Assembly (NCBI RefSeq): GCF_031628175.1
Contig: NZ_JAVLVT010000001.1
Coordinates: 682,001 to 746,000 of the forward strand
DNA: 64,000 nucleotides
Reading direction: 5' to 3'
DNA from: Lipingzhangella_A rawalii
Lineage (GTDB): Bacteria; Actinomycetota; Actinomycetes; Streptosporangiales; Streptosporangiaceae
The position numbers were made by a program, and so were the translations under genes. Of the stretch, positions 51,825-61,498 are shown one piece after another. The notes under the pieces are model-generated. The model was not told where the DNA came from, ran no database searches, and worked only from the letters and a program-made list of their open reading frames with translations. Each line of letters opens with the position of its first letter. Position 1 is the first letter of the stretch.

Positions 51825-53930
51825 TCACGGCACTCCCGCTGACTCCATTCCCCGCAGCTCCCGCTTGAGCTCCTTGACCTCGTCCCGCAGTCGAGCAGCC
51901 ACCTCGAACTGGAGATCCGTGGCTGCCTGGTGCATCTGCTCGGTGAGCTGCTCAATCAGCTCGGCCAGCTCCGCTCGGGGCAGCTTTGCCACGTCGGCGG
52001 ACCGTTGCGCGCTGTCCTTGCCCAGGCCCGGAACCGGAGTGCGTCCCTGTCCCGAGCCCCGGTATCCGGAACTGAGCAGTTCCTGGGTGTCGACATCCTC
52101 CCGGGCCAGCGAGTCCAGTATGTCCCCGATCTGTTTGCGCAGCGGCTGGGGATCGATCCCGTGCTGCTCGTTGTACGCGATCTGCTTGGCGCGGCGCCGA
52201 TTCGTCTCGTCAATGGCACCCCGCATCGCGGTGGTGATCTCATCGGCGTACATGTGTACCTGGCCGGCCACGTTTCGGGCGGCACGCCCGACCGTCTGGA
52301 TGAGGGAGGTCTCCGAACGGAGGAAGCCCGCCTTGTCCGCGTCGAGGATCGCCACGAGCGACACCTCGGGCAGGTCCAGCCCCTCCCGCAACAGGTTGAT
52401 CCCCACCAGCACGTCGAACTCTCCGGTGCGCAGCTCCCGAAGCAGCTCCACACGTCGCAGTGTGTCCACCTCACTGTGCAGGTATCGGACCCGAACCCCG
52501 GCTTCGGTGAAGTAGTCGGTGAGATCCTCGGCCATCTTCTTCGTCAGGGTGGTGACCAGGACGCGCTCCTGACGTTGGGCCCGCGTACGGATCTCGTGCA
52601 TCAGGTCGTCGATCTGCCCCTCGGTCGGTTTGACCACCACCTCCGGATCGACCAGCCCCGTGGGCCGAATCACCTGCTCGACGACGTCTCCCCCCGTCTG
52701 ACGCAGCTCGTAGGAACCGGGGGTGGCCGACAGATAGACCGTTTGGCCGGTCCGTTCCAGGAACTCCTCCCACCGCAGGGGACGGTTGTCCAGGGCCGAC
52801 GGCAACCGGAAACCGTGTTCGACCAAGGTACGCTTCCGAGCGGCGTCTCCCTCGTACATCCCGCCAATCTGGGGCACTGTGACGTGCGACTCGTCCAGCA
52901 CGAGAAGGAAGTCTTCGGGGAAATAGTCCAACAGCGTGTTGGGTGGACTTCCGGCGTCCCGACCGTCGAAGTGGCGGGAGTAGTTCTCGATACCGCTACA
53001 GGATCCGACCTGACGCATCATCTCAATGTCATAGGTGGTGCGCATGCGCAGACGCTGGGCTTCCAGCTGCCGCCCCTGGGCCTCGAGCTCACGCAAACGT
53101 TCGGCGAGCTCGGCCTCGATGTCGGTCACCGCACGCTCCAGCCGCTCCGGACCAGCCACATAGTGCGAGGCCGGGAAGATGTAGTACTCCTCGCCGCTGC
53201 CCAGAACCTCACCGGTGAGGGGGTGGAGCGTTTGTAGCCGCTCGATCTCGTCCCCGAACATCTCGATGCGGACCGCAAGCTCCTCGTAGACGGGGATGAT
53301 TTCCACCGTGTCGCCGCGCACGCGAAAGGTGCCGCGGGTGAACGCGGTGTCGTTCCGCGTGTACTGCATCTCCACGAGGCGGCGCAACAGCTCGTCCCGC
53401 TCGATCTGGTCCCCGACCCGCAGCGCGGCCATCCGGTCCACGTACTCCTGGGGGGTGCCGAGGCCATAGATACACGAAACCGAGGACACCACCACCGTGT
53501 CCCGCCGGGTGAGCAGAGAGTTGGTCGCAGAGTGCCGTAGTCGCTCCACCTCATCGTTGATGGAGGAGTCTTTCTCGATGTAGGTGTCACTCTGCGGAAC
53601 ATAGGCTTCGGGCTGGTAGTAGTCGTAGTAGGAGACGAAGTATTCGACCGCGTTCCCCGGAAGCATCTCCCGCAGCTCGCTCGCGAACTGGGCCGCGAGA
53701 GTCTTGTTGGGTTGCATCACCAGGGTTGGCCGCTGGACCTGTTCCACCAGCCAGGCGACGGTCGCCGTCTTCCCCGTCCCCGTGGCACCGAGGAGGACCG
53801 TGTCCGGGGCTCCGTCCTCGATGCGACGCTTGAGTTCGGCGATGGCGCCGGGCTGATCACCGGCCGGAGTCATCTCGGAGACGACCTCGAACGGCGTGTC
53901 CTTGCGTCGAATCTCTGTCACCGGCCGCAC
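51825..53930 (-). CDS. uvrB: UvrABC system protein B
   Basis: A 701-residue excinuclease helicase that loads onto damaged DNA with UvrA and recruits UvrC. Walker A LLGATGTGKTATVAWL, the beta-hairpin region YFVSYYDYYQPEAYVPQSDT, helicase motifs (LLDYFPEDFLLVLDESHVTV, QTVGRAARNVAGQVHMYAD), and a C-terminal UVR motif (LQFEVAARLRDEVKELKREL) that binds UvrC. GTG start at 53930, as in related proteins (MRPVTEIRRKD). Confidence 0.97.
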   Translation of the reverse strand: MRPVTEIRRKDTPFEVVSEMTPAGDQPGAIAELKRRIEDGAPDTVLLGATGTGKTATVAWLVEQVQRPTLVMQPNKTLAAQFASELREMLPGNAVEYFVSYYDYYQPEAYVPQSDTYIEKDSSINDEVERLRHSATNSLLTRRDTVVVSSVSCIYGLGTPQEYVDRMAALRVGDQIERDELLRRLVEMQYTRNDTAFTRGTFRVRGDTVEIIPVYEELAVRIEMFGDEIERLQTLHPLTGEVLGSGEEYYIFPASHYVAGPERLERAVTDIEAELAERLRELEAQGRQLEAQRLRMRTTYDIEMMRQVGSCSGIENYSRHFDGRDAGSPPNTLLDYFPEDFLLVLDESHVTVPQIGGMYEGDAARKRTLVEHGFRLPSALDNRPLRWEEFLERTGQTVYLSATPGSYELRQTGGDVVEQVIRPTGLVDPEVVVKPTEGQIDDLMHEIRTRAQRQERVLVTTLTKKMAEDLTDYFTEAGVRVRYLHSEVDTLRRVELLRELRTGEFDVLVGINLLREGLDLPEVSLVAILDADKAGFLRSETSLIQTVGRAARNVAGQVHMYADEITTAMRGAIDETNRRRAKQIAYNEQHGIDPQPLRKQIGDILDSLAREDVDTQELLSSGYRGSGQGRTPVPGLGKDSAQRSADVAKLPRAELAELIEQLTEQMHQAATDLQFEVAARLRDEVKELKRELRGMESAGVP

Positions 53931-54129
53931 GTACCCACACTCCCCGCGAATCCACCGTTGTCGGGTCCACGCTATAGCGCCCTAGTGACAACACTCGCTG
54001 CGCGGCTTAGATTCCGAAGAGAGACCCGGACGCGACAACACAACACCGGTCACACCGGACGCTATAGCCCCGGAAACCCCAACGGGCCCGGAGTGTGGAT
54101 CACCAGACGGAGTTCTCCCGGAGGTCGGA

Positions 54130-55296
54130 ATGCGGCGAGACGAACTACGGCCAGTCATCGACCCCACCCTTCCCGACGACGTCGCCCGGCGCCTGCGCAG
54201 GCACCCGGAGCTGCTGTACCGGGAGGAAGATCCGGTCGGGCGCTGGCCAAGGTCCACCAGCACCCAAGCGCTGGGCTCCGGTGGGGCACTCGCGGCGACC
54301 GGACTGGTGACCATGCTTGCACTGGCATCCTCTACGGCCGCAACCGTGTTGGTGATTCTGTTGGTCCTCATGCTGACCGGAGCATTCACACACTACGTGG
54401 GCCAGAATTTCTTCGACGAGCCCTGGGAGTCCTGGTTCGTGACCCCATGGTGGTCGGTGTGGATCATCGGCAGCGGGGTCGCCATGACGGCCTGGATTCT
54501 GGAAACAGCCAGCCGTGGGCTGGAGCTGGTCACAGCCGTACCGGCAACTCCCGAACAGGTCGCCGTCGCCGGCGTCCTAGCCCTGAGCGGGGGCATTGCC
54601 ACGGTCGCTCTCGCTCGACCGGACATGCCCACGCTGGTGGCTGCCCAGTACCGGGACCACTATCTGAGCGTCGACGAGTTCGGCACCCGCACCAGTGAGG
54701 CGCGGTGGATGCTGCGGGGTGACCGTCCCGCATCCGAGGCCGAGTTGCTGGCCGAGGTACAACTGGCGATCGATCGGGTCCTGGAAGGACGTGCCGTGTT
54801 GGGGGACAGTTTCAACGCGCAGCAGAGCCTGGCACTGTTACGAGACCAGGAATGGCAGATCGCGCTGGACCTCCGCCGGCACCGCCAACTGCGCACGGAC
54901 CTCGATGAGCGGTACGCCCAGGCGGCTACGGACCGTGTGGTGGCCGCGCTCCGCTTCCAGGAAGAGGCGCTGTACCGTGCGCACAGCGCTATCCAGGCCC
55001 GGGTCAATCGCGTACGGGACTACGGGCATCAGGTCGAGTCCGCTGTTGTCGCCCACCGGGAATGGGAACAGTGCCTGGACATCGCCGCGGCAGCCGACGA
55101 TTTCGTCGACCTTCTGGCCTCGGCCACGCACGAGGCCCACGGGCTGGCATCGCTCGAGGAGGCCCGGGCCGAGGTCAAAGCCACGCGCGAGACGCGCGAC
55201 GCCCGGATCCGCGAGGTGATCGTGGCCGGAGACTGGCTGGCCCAAGTCCCACCACCACCGAACGCGCCCCGCCAGTCCACCTCCGTCGTACCCTAA
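54130..55296 (+). CDS. Membrane-anchored coiled-coil protein of unknown function
   Basis: A 388-residue protein not matched to any family I know. Four hydrophobic segments occupy residues 50-170 (LAATGLVTMLALASSTAATV, VLVILLVLMLTGAFTHYVG, WWSVWIIGSGVAMTAWIL, VAVAGVLALSGGIATVALA). The C-terminal 200 residues are long, charged helices probably forming a coiled coil (LLAEVQLAIDRVLEGRAVLG, LRRHRQLRTDLDERYAQAAT). A Pro-rich tail ends at 55296. The N-terminus (RRDELRPVIDPTLPDDVARR) is cytosolic-looking. It is divergent from uvrB and convergent with coaE. It may organise membrane-associated complexes; speculative. Confidence 0.7.
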   Translation: MRRDELRPVIDPTLPDDVARRLRRHPELLYREEDPVGRWPRSTSTQALGSGGALAATGLVTMLALASSTAATVLVILLVLMLTGAFTHYVGQNFFDEPWESWFVTPWWSVWIIGSGVAMTAWILETASRGLELVTAVPATPEQVAVAGVLALSGGIATVALARPDMPTLVAAQYRDHYLSVDEFGTRTSEARWMLRGDRPASEAELLAEVQLAIDRVLEGRAVLGDSFNAQQSLALLRDQEWQIALDLRRHRQLRTDLDERYAQAATDRVVAALRFQEEALYRAHSAIQARVNRVRDYGHQVESAVVAHREWEQCLDIAAAADDFVDLLASATHEAHGLASLEEARAEVKATRETRDARIREVIVAGDWLAQVPPPPNAPRQSTSVVP

Positions 55297-55467
55297 GCCC
55301 TGTGGTGGGCACCTTTTGGGACATGCCCTCGGGACGACGCTCGCTGCGCGGATGCACCCACACAGCCGGACGCCGTTCTCCCCCAGCACCGCCCCCCAAT
55401 ACCGCTCCCCACCCCGAACACGGGTACATAACACTCCGATCCGAATAACCACCGCACCGAGGGCTGC

Positions 55468-56058
55468 TCACCGGGCGGTGAGCTTGCCCCACAACCGGGA
55501 CACCTCCGCGGCCAGATCGGCGCGTGTGCCGGAATTGTCCACCACGTAGTCCGCGACGGAGCACCGCTGCTCCCGGCTGGCCTGGGCCCGAACTCGTTCC
55601 CAGGCATGGTGCTCGTCCTCGCCCCGGTCCCGCATAACCCGTTGCACCTGGATCTCTTCGGGAACGTCCACGACCACGACCACGTCGTAGCGCTGCTCCA
55701 ATCCGTTCTCCACCAGCAACGGAATGTCTTCGACCAGAACAGAGTCCGGCCCCACACCAGCGGCCAGTTCCTCGGTGCGTCGTGCGACGCGGGGATGCAC
55801 GATCGCGTTCAGTGCCTCGAGCTTCGCCTCGTCAGCGAACACGATCCGGCCGAGCTTGGGCCGGTCGATGGCTCCGTGGGGATCCAGAACCTCGGGCCCG
55901 AACTCGGCCACCACCTCGGCCAGACCCTCAGTTCCGGGGGCCACGACCTCCCGCGCCAGAGCATCCGCGTCGATCACCACCGCTCCCCGCTCTGCGAGCA
56001 GCCGCGCCACCTCACTCTTTCCGGAGCCGATCCCTCCGGTCAGTCCAACCCGTACCAT
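55468..56058 (-). CDS. coaE: Dephospho-CoA kinase
   Basis: A 196-residue enzyme performing the last step of coenzyme A synthesis, phosphorylation of dephospho-CoA. P-loop LTGGIGSGKSEVARLLAERG, DADALAREVVAPGT, HPRVARRTEEL and lid EEIQVQRVMRDRGED are present. Actinobacterial versions are sometimes fused to a C-terminal UPF0157 domain; here the protein ends after the kinase. It lies 9 bases downstream of the GNAT gene. Confidence 0.95.
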   Translation of the reverse strand: MVRVGLTGGIGSGKSEVARLLAERGAVVIDADALAREVVAPGTEGLAEVVAEFGPEVLDPHGAIDRPKLGRIVFADEAKLEALNAIVHPRVARRTEELAAGVGPDSVLVEDIPLLVENGLEQRYDVVVVVDVPEEIQVQRVMRDRGEDEHHAWERVRAQASREQRCSVADYVVDNSGTRADLAAEVSRLWGKLTAR

Positions 56059-56067
56059 GGGCGCATC

Positions 56068-56589
56068 CTAGCGTCGAGCCTCGCTCACGACAGCGGCGAC
56101 TCCGGGAACGAGGTCCTTGCGCAGCTGCACCATGGTCAGGTGTTCGCTGATGCGTTCCCGGCTCGTCTCCGCATAGCCCAACTGGTGTCCCAACCGCAGC
56201 GCGCCCACTGTGGCATCCGGCACGAACAACGCCACTGTGGTGACCTCGGGGACGTACGCGGCAACGGTGGCTTCCAACTCGCCGAGTAGAGCCCGTCCCA
56301 CACCCCGTCGGCGTTGGTCGGGGGCAACGGCCAACCTGTTCACCAGGAAGGTGGTCCCGGTACTGCGCCCCCGGATCATGCCCACAATGCGCCGATCCAG
56401 GCATGCCGCCAGGAGCGGGTGTCCCGCGGCGAGGTGCTCGCGCACCTGATCGACACCCTCCGTCAACGGCGCGATATAGGGGTCACCGTAGTTCTGCGCC
56501 TCGTCCACGTAGGCGCCTCGCTGAAGTGCCCATACCTCACCAGCATCCGTGACCTGGGCCGGACGGATCGCAGACCGGGGATCGCACAT
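56068..56589 (-). CDS. GNAT family N-acetyltransferase
   Basis: A 173-residue single GNAT domain with RPAQVTDAGEVWALQRGAYV and the acetyl-CoA loop VAPDQRRRGVGRALLGELEA. The substrate is unknown. It starts 46 bases beyond the rpsA terminator and precedes coaE closely, so it is likely to share a transcript with coaE rather than rpsA. Confidence 0.88.
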   Translation of the reverse strand: MCDPRSAIRPAQVTDAGEVWALQRGAYVDEAQNYGDPYIAPLTEGVDQVREHLAAGHPLLAACLDRRIVGMIRGRSTGTTFLVNRLAVAPDQRRRGVGRALLGELEATVAAYVPEVTTVALFVPDATVGALRLGHQLGYAETSRERISEHLTMVQLRKDLVPGVAAVVSEARR

Positions 56590-56635
56590 ACCCGGAACCT
56601 CCCACCGACAGCGCGAACACCTCGACCATAACGAA

Positions 56636-56659
56636 GGGACCGCCCCTGAGGGCGGTCCC
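56636..56659 (-). terminator. Rho-independent terminator of rpsA
   Basis: GGGACCGCCC (56636-56645) and GGGCGGTCCC (56650-56659) make a perfect 10-bp stem with a four-base loop 24 bases past the rpsA stop. On the minus strand it is followed by TTCGTT, a weak U tract. Confidence 0.85.
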
Positions 56660-56682
56660 CATATCGCACGAACGGATCGAGA

Positions 56683-58215
56683 TCAGCCGTCGCCGCCGGC
56701 GAGCTTCTCCCGCAGTGCGGCCAGGGCCTCGTCCGAGGCGAGGGCGCCTCCGGATGCCGGCTGCTGTGCCGCCGGCGCCTGCGCAGCGCCGTTGTTCTGG
56801 TTGGAGCTAGGAGCGGGGGCGGGCTCGGCCGCCGCCTCTTCGGGCACCGCCTCCTCCTCGCTGGCGGTGGCCTCTGCGGCGGCCTCGGCCGCGCGCGCCT
56901 CCTCAACCTGCTTGCGGTGTGCCTCGAAGCGCTCCTGAGCCAGAGCGTACTGGCGCTCCCACTCGTCCCGCTGGGTCTCGTAGCCCTCGAGCCACTCCCC
57001 ACTGTCGGGGTCGAAGCCCTCCGGGTACTTGTAGTTGCCCTGCTCGTCGTACTCGGCGACCATGCCGTACAGCGTCGGGTCGAACTCGACCTGCCCCACG
57101 ACAATGCTCTCGTTGGCCTGCTTCAGCGAGAGACTGATGCGGCGCCGGTCCAGATCGATGTCGATGATCTTGACGAAGATCTCGGTACCGACCTGCACCA
57201 CCTGCTCCGGGATCTCCACATGGCGTTCGGCCAACTCGGAGATGTGGACCAGGCCCTCGATCCCTTCCTCGACCCGGACGAAGGCACCGAACGGCACCAG
57301 CTTGGTGACCTTTCCGGGAACCACCTGGCCGATCTGGTGCGTGCGGGCGAACTGCTGCCAGGGGTCTTCCTGCGTCGCCTTGAGGGACAGCGAGACCCGC
57401 TCGCGGTCCATGTCGACGTCGAGAACCTCGACGGTGACCTCCTGGCCCACCTCAACGACTTCGCTCGGGTGGTCGATGTGCTTCCAGGACAGTTCGGAGA
57501 CGTGCACCAGGCCGTCGACACCGCCCAGGTCCACAAAAGCACCGAAGTTGACGATGGAGGACACGACACCCTTGCGAATCTGGCCCTTCTGCAAGGTGTT
57601 GAGGAAGGTCTGCCGGACCTCGGACTGGGTCTGCTCCAGCCAGGCGCGCCGGGACAGCACCACGTTATTGCGGTTCTTGTCCAGCTCTATGATCTTGGCT
57701 TCGAGCTCACGCCCGACATAGGGCTGGAGATCCCGCACGCGGCGCATCTCGACCAGCGAGGCCGGCAGGAAGCCACGCAGCCCGATATCCAGGATGAGGC
57801 CGCCCTTGACAACCTCGATCACGGTGCCGGTAACGACTCCGTCCTCTTCCTTGATCTTCTCGATCGTGCCCCAGGCGCGCTCGTACTGGGCGCGCTTCTT
57901 GGACAGGATCAGACGGCCTTCCTTGTCCTCCTTTTGCAGGACCAGGGCCTCGACGGGATCTCCGACCGCGACAACCTCGCTCGGATCCACGTCGTGCTTG
58001 ATCGAGAGTTCCCGGGACGGTATGACGCCCTCGGTCTTGTATCCGATGTCGAGCAAGACCTCGTCTCGATCGACCTTCACGATGGTGCCTTCGACGATGT
58101 CACCGTCGTTGAAGTACTTGATGGTCTCGTCGATCGCTGCGAGGAAGGCTTCCTCGGACCCGATGTCGTCGATCGCTACCTTCGGTGTCGAGGTGGCCTC
58201 GGTGCTGCTCGTCAT
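56683..58215 (-). CDS. rpsA: 30S ribosomal protein S1
   Basis: A 510-residue S1 with four OB-fold S1 repeats: IVEGTIVKVDRDEVLLDIGY, VVTGTVIEVVKGGLILDIGL, KGVVSSIVNFGAFVDLGGVD and VVPGKVTKLVPFGAFVRVEE. A disordered Ala/Glu/Pro tail ends in EALAALREKLAGGDG, as in actinobacterial S1. It helps place mRNA on the 30S subunit. ATG 58215 begins MTSSTEATSTPK; GGAG lies 11 bases upstream. The frame extends upstream without S1 character. Confidence 0.96.
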   Translation of the reverse strand: MTSSTEATSTPKVAIDDIGSEEAFLAAIDETIKYFNDGDIVEGTIVKVDRDEVLLDIGYKTEGVIPSRELSIKHDVDPSEVVAVGDPVEALVLQKEDKEGRLILSKKRAQYERAWGTIEKIKEEDGVVTGTVIEVVKGGLILDIGLRGFLPASLVEMRRVRDLQPYVGRELEAKIIELDKNRNNVVLSRRAWLEQTQSEVRQTFLNTLQKGQIRKGVVSSIVNFGAFVDLGGVDGLVHVSELSWKHIDHPSEVVEVGQEVTVEVLDVDMDRERVSLSLKATQEDPWQQFARTHQIGQVVPGKVTKLVPFGAFVRVEEGIEGLVHISELAERHVEIPEQVVQVGTEIFVKIIDIDLDRRRISLSLKQANESIVVGQVEFDPTLYGMVAEYDEQGNYKYPEGFDPDSGEWLEGYETQRDEWERQYALAQERFEAHRKQVEEARAAEAAAEATASEEEAVPEEAAAEPAPAPSSNQNNGAAQAPAAQQPASGGALASDEALAALREKLAGGDG

Positions 58216-58589
58216 GTGTGGGTGGACTCCGGGTACGGACATGGACAGATAGGAAATTTGTGCACGCAGCGGATCCGCATCGGCGAGTGGAGACCCGTCC
58301 CCGGACAGCAGCATCATCGCTGAAGTTCTGTACCGCGGTTGGGTGCCCGGCCGGCAACTCTCGTCACGCTGGAGTGTCCTCCACCGGAACGGGGCGCACA
58401 TGCGAACCCACAACGCTTCGGTCAGCTTATGAGACGGGCGCGCTCCGGTCAATTGGAGGCCAGCGACCGCCCGATACGCAGAACCAACCTAGACAGGATA
58501 TCCCGCACGGAAGCGACGGTCGAGTCGACCCGGCCCCAGCTCGCACCGACGGACGTGCCCCCAGCGGCACATCGCAACGGGCGTCAACC
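58216..58589. other. rpsA upstream region
   Basis: These 374 bases lie between polA (ending at 58590) and rpsA on the same strand and probably hold the rpsA promoter and leader. No conserved gene is present, and I could not fix promoter boxes. Autoregulation of S1 through its leader is known in other bacteria but not visible here. Confidence 0.5.
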
Positions 58590-61391
58590 TCAATGCGCGG
58601 CATCCCGCCAGTTCGGGCCCACCCCCACCGACACGTCCAGTGGCACCGACAACGGGTGGGCACCCGCCATGCGTGAGGTCACCAGCTCCCGAACCGCGGA
58701 CAGCTCACCACTGGTCACCTCGCACACCAACTCATCATGGACCTGCAACAGCATGCGGGAGGCATAGCCGCCCTCCCGTAGGGCGGCATCCACCTCCAAC
58801 ATCGCCACCTTGATGATGTCGGCAGCGGACCCCTGGATCGGGGCGTTCAAGGCCATACGCTCGGCCATCTCCCGCCGCTGACGGTTGTCACTGGCCAGTT
58901 CGGGCAGGTAGCGCCGGCGTCCCAACATCGTCTCGGTGTAGCCGTCCCGGCGTGCCTGCTCGACCACCTGGCGCAGATAGTCACGTACCCGCCCGAACTG
59001 GGCGAAGAAGTCTTCCATCAGACCGCGGGCCTCGCGCGGCGACACCCCCAGCTGCTGGGACAGCCCATACTCACTCAGCCCGTAGGCCAACCCGTAGTTC
59101 ATGGCCTTGATCCGAGCGCGGGCCCCATCGTCCACCTCGGCCACATCGATCCCGAACACCCGCGCAGCGATCTCGGCATGGAAGTCGTATCCGGTCTGGA
59201 ACGCCTCGATCAGGGCGGGGTCCTGGGACAGGTGCGCCATGATCCGCAACTCGATCTGGCTATAGTCCGCCGTGAGCAGATGGTCATACCCCCGGCCAAC
59301 CACGAACGCCCGACGGATCCGCCGTCCGGCGTCGCTGCGCACCGGGATGTTCTGAAGATTGGGATCTGCCGAGCTGAGACGCCCGGTCGCCGCCACCGCC
59401 TGGTTGTAGGTGGTGTGGATTCGACCGTCGTCCGCGATCGTCTTGATCAGCCCATCCACCGTGGTCCGCAGCTTCGTCTGATCACGGTGACGCAGCAAGA
59501 TCACCGGGAGCTCGTTGTCCGTCTGGGTGGTCAACCAGTGCAACGCGTCGGCGTCGGTGGTGTATCCGGTCTTGATGCGCTTCGTCTTGGGAAGACCAAG
59601 TTCCTCGAACAGCACCTGTTGCAGCTGCTTGGGCGATCCCAGATTGAACTCACGCCCCACCACACGGTGTGCCTCCGTGACGGCCTGCCGCACCGACGCG
59701 GCGAATTCGGCGTCCAGCTCGTCCAGATAGTCCCGGTCCGCGGCAATCCCAGCAAACTCCATGGCCGCCAGAACCCGAACCAGGGGCAGCTCCACCGTCC
59801 GGAGCAGTTCGTCTGCGCCCCGCTCCCGCAACCCCACGTCCAACTGTTCGGCGAGACGGCGCACGGCTTCCGCCCGCAGCCCCAGCCCCTCTCGTTGCCG
59901 CGCGGCCTGGTCCCCCCCGTCGTCACTCCCCACATCCAGGGTGAGCTGCTCCCCCGCGGCCGTGCCTTCGTCCAACTCCCACCCGAGATGACGCTGACAC
60001 AGATCAGCCAGGTCCAGCCTGCGTTGTCCCGGCTGGATGAGATAGGCAGCCAACGCGGTGTCGCTGGTGAGTCCCTCCAGGTCCCACCCGTGGGCGAACA
60101 GGGCCAGGATCGGCCCCTTGGCGTCGTGCATGGCCTTGGGGCACTGCGGATCCGTGAACCACCGAGCCAGAGCCGATTCGTCCGCCGCATCCAGCCCCGT
60201 GGGATCGACATACACACACGCGCCAGGAACCGCGATCGCGAGGGCGCTGATCCGGCCGCCGCCGTGGCCCCACGTTCCGTCGGCGGCCACCCCGGCACGC
60301 ATGCCCCCCGTGGCGTTGTGTTCCAGCCAGGCGGCAAGTTCTCCCAGGCCGCACGTGTGCACGTCCACCGCCGCCGCGTTGTGGTCCCGCGCCCCGTCCT
60401 GGTCCCCATCCGGCTCGCCCGAGCCGACGACCGTGAACAGCCGCTCCCTCAGGGTCGAGGCGAACTCCAGCTGGTCAAACAACGCGTCCACCCCGGAACG
60501 GTCCATGGGGGCGGGCTGGAGCTGCGCGGGCTCGACGTCGAGAGGGACATCGGTCGCCAGCCGGTTCAGCTGATGGTTACGCAGAACGTCGTCGAGGTGT
60601 TGGCGTAGGTTCTGGCCGGCCTTCCCCGACACCTCCCCCGCATGTTCGACCAGCGCCTCCAGCGATCCGTACCGCTCCAACCACTTCGCCGCCGTCTTGG
60701 GGCCCACCCCGGGAACACCGGGGAGGTTGTCGGCCTTCTCCCCCACCAGCGCCGCCAGGCCACGGTACTGCGTGGGTGACACCCCGTAGCGTTCGCGCAC
60801 CCGTTCCGGGGTGATTCTGGTTAGCTCAGACAGACTCTTGCCGGGGTAGAGCACAGTGCAGTCGTGCGTGACGAGCTGGAAGGCGTCCCGGTCCCCGGAG
60901 GCGATCCGGACGTCCATCCCCGCTGCCAGCCCCTGAACCGCTAGGGTGGCGATCACGTCGTCGGCCTCGAAGCCTTGGGCGCTGACCCCGGGCACCCCCA
61001 GAAGTCCGAGTAGCTCCTGAACCAGCTCCACCTGGCCGGGGAACTCCGCCGGGGTCTCGCTGCGCCCAGCCTTGTAGTCGGGATATACCTCGTCGCGAAA
61101 CGTCGGTCCGGACAGATCCCAGGCCACCGCGATGTGCGTCGGTTCCTCGTCCCGGAGTAGCTTCACCAGCATCGAGGTGAACCCGTACACCGCGTTGGTG
61201 GCCTGGCCGGTGCTGGACTGGAAATTCTCGACCGGCAATGCGTAGAAGGCCCGGAACGCCATGGAGTGGCCGTCCAGAAGCAGCAGGCGCTGCCTTTCCT
61301 GTGTTTCCTGCGTTTCCTGCGTTCCCGTGCCGACAGCCGGGCCGGACGCGTGCTCACCGGAGGTCTCTCGTGTCGTCACCACAACCGGCAT
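58590..61391 (-). CDS. polA: DNA polymerase I
   Basis: A 933-residue repair polymerase. N-terminal 5'-3' exonuclease (LLLDGHSMAFRAFYALPVEN, GVSAQGFEADDVIATLAVQG, LAALVGEKADNLPGVPGVGP), then an exonuclease-like middle domain without the DxE metal motif, so proofreading is probably absent. The C-terminal polymerase has LTADYSQIELRIMAHLSQDP (motif A), KAMNYGLAYGLSEYGL (motif B) and QVHDELVCEV (motif C). Start ATG 61391 gives MPVVVTTRETSG; a short (Glu-Thr-Gln)n repeat follows in the N-terminal extension. It is divergent from a thioesterase gene across 107 bases. Confidence 0.96.
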   Translation of the reverse strand: MPVVVTTRETSGEHASGPAVGTGTQETQETQERQRLLLLDGHSMAFRAFYALPVENFQSSTGQATNAVYGFTSMLVKLLRDEEPTHIAVAWDLSGPTFRDEVYPDYKAGRSETPAEFPGQVELVQELLGLLGVPGVSAQGFEADDVIATLAVQGLAAGMDVRIASGDRDAFQLVTHDCTVLYPGKSLSELTRITPERVRERYGVSPTQYRGLAALVGEKADNLPGVPGVGPKTAAKWLERYGSLEALVEHAGEVSGKAGQNLRQHLDDVLRNHQLNRLATDVPLDVEPAQLQPAPMDRSGVDALFDQLEFASTLRERLFTVVGSGEPDGDQDGARDHNAAAVDVHTCGLGELAAWLEHNATGGMRAGVAADGTWGHGGGRISALAIAVPGACVYVDPTGLDAADESALARWFTDPQCPKAMHDAKGPILALFAHGWDLEGLTSDTALAAYLIQPGQRRLDLADLCQRHLGWELDEGTAAGEQLTLDVGSDDGGDQAARQREGLGLRAEAVRRLAEQLDVGLRERGADELLRTVELPLVRVLAAMEFAGIAADRDYLDELDAEFAASVRQAVTEAHRVVGREFNLGSPKQLQQVLFEELGLPKTKRIKTGYTTDADALHWLTTQTDNELPVILLRHRDQTKLRTTVDGLIKTIADDGRIHTTYNQAVAATGRLSSADPNLQNIPVRSDAGRRIRRAFVVGRGYDHLLTADYSQIELRIMAHLSQDPALIEAFQTGYDFHAEIAARVFGIDVAEVDDGARARIKAMNYGLAYGLSEYGLSQQLGVSPREARGLMEDFFAQFGRVRDYLRQVVEQARRDGYTETMLGRRRYLPELASDNRQRREMAERMALNAPIQGSAADIIKVAMLEVDAALREGGYASRMLLQVHDELVCEVTSGELSAVRELVTSRMAGAHPLSVPLDVSVGVGPNWRDAAH

Positions 61392-61498
61392 CCTAGGATG
61401 CTGCCCGGACTTTTTCGCACCAACGCAGCGACGACGCGCGGACGCGTGCCACGAAACCTGGAGCGTGCGCGGGACGCGGGCTGGAAGGGCAGGCACCA

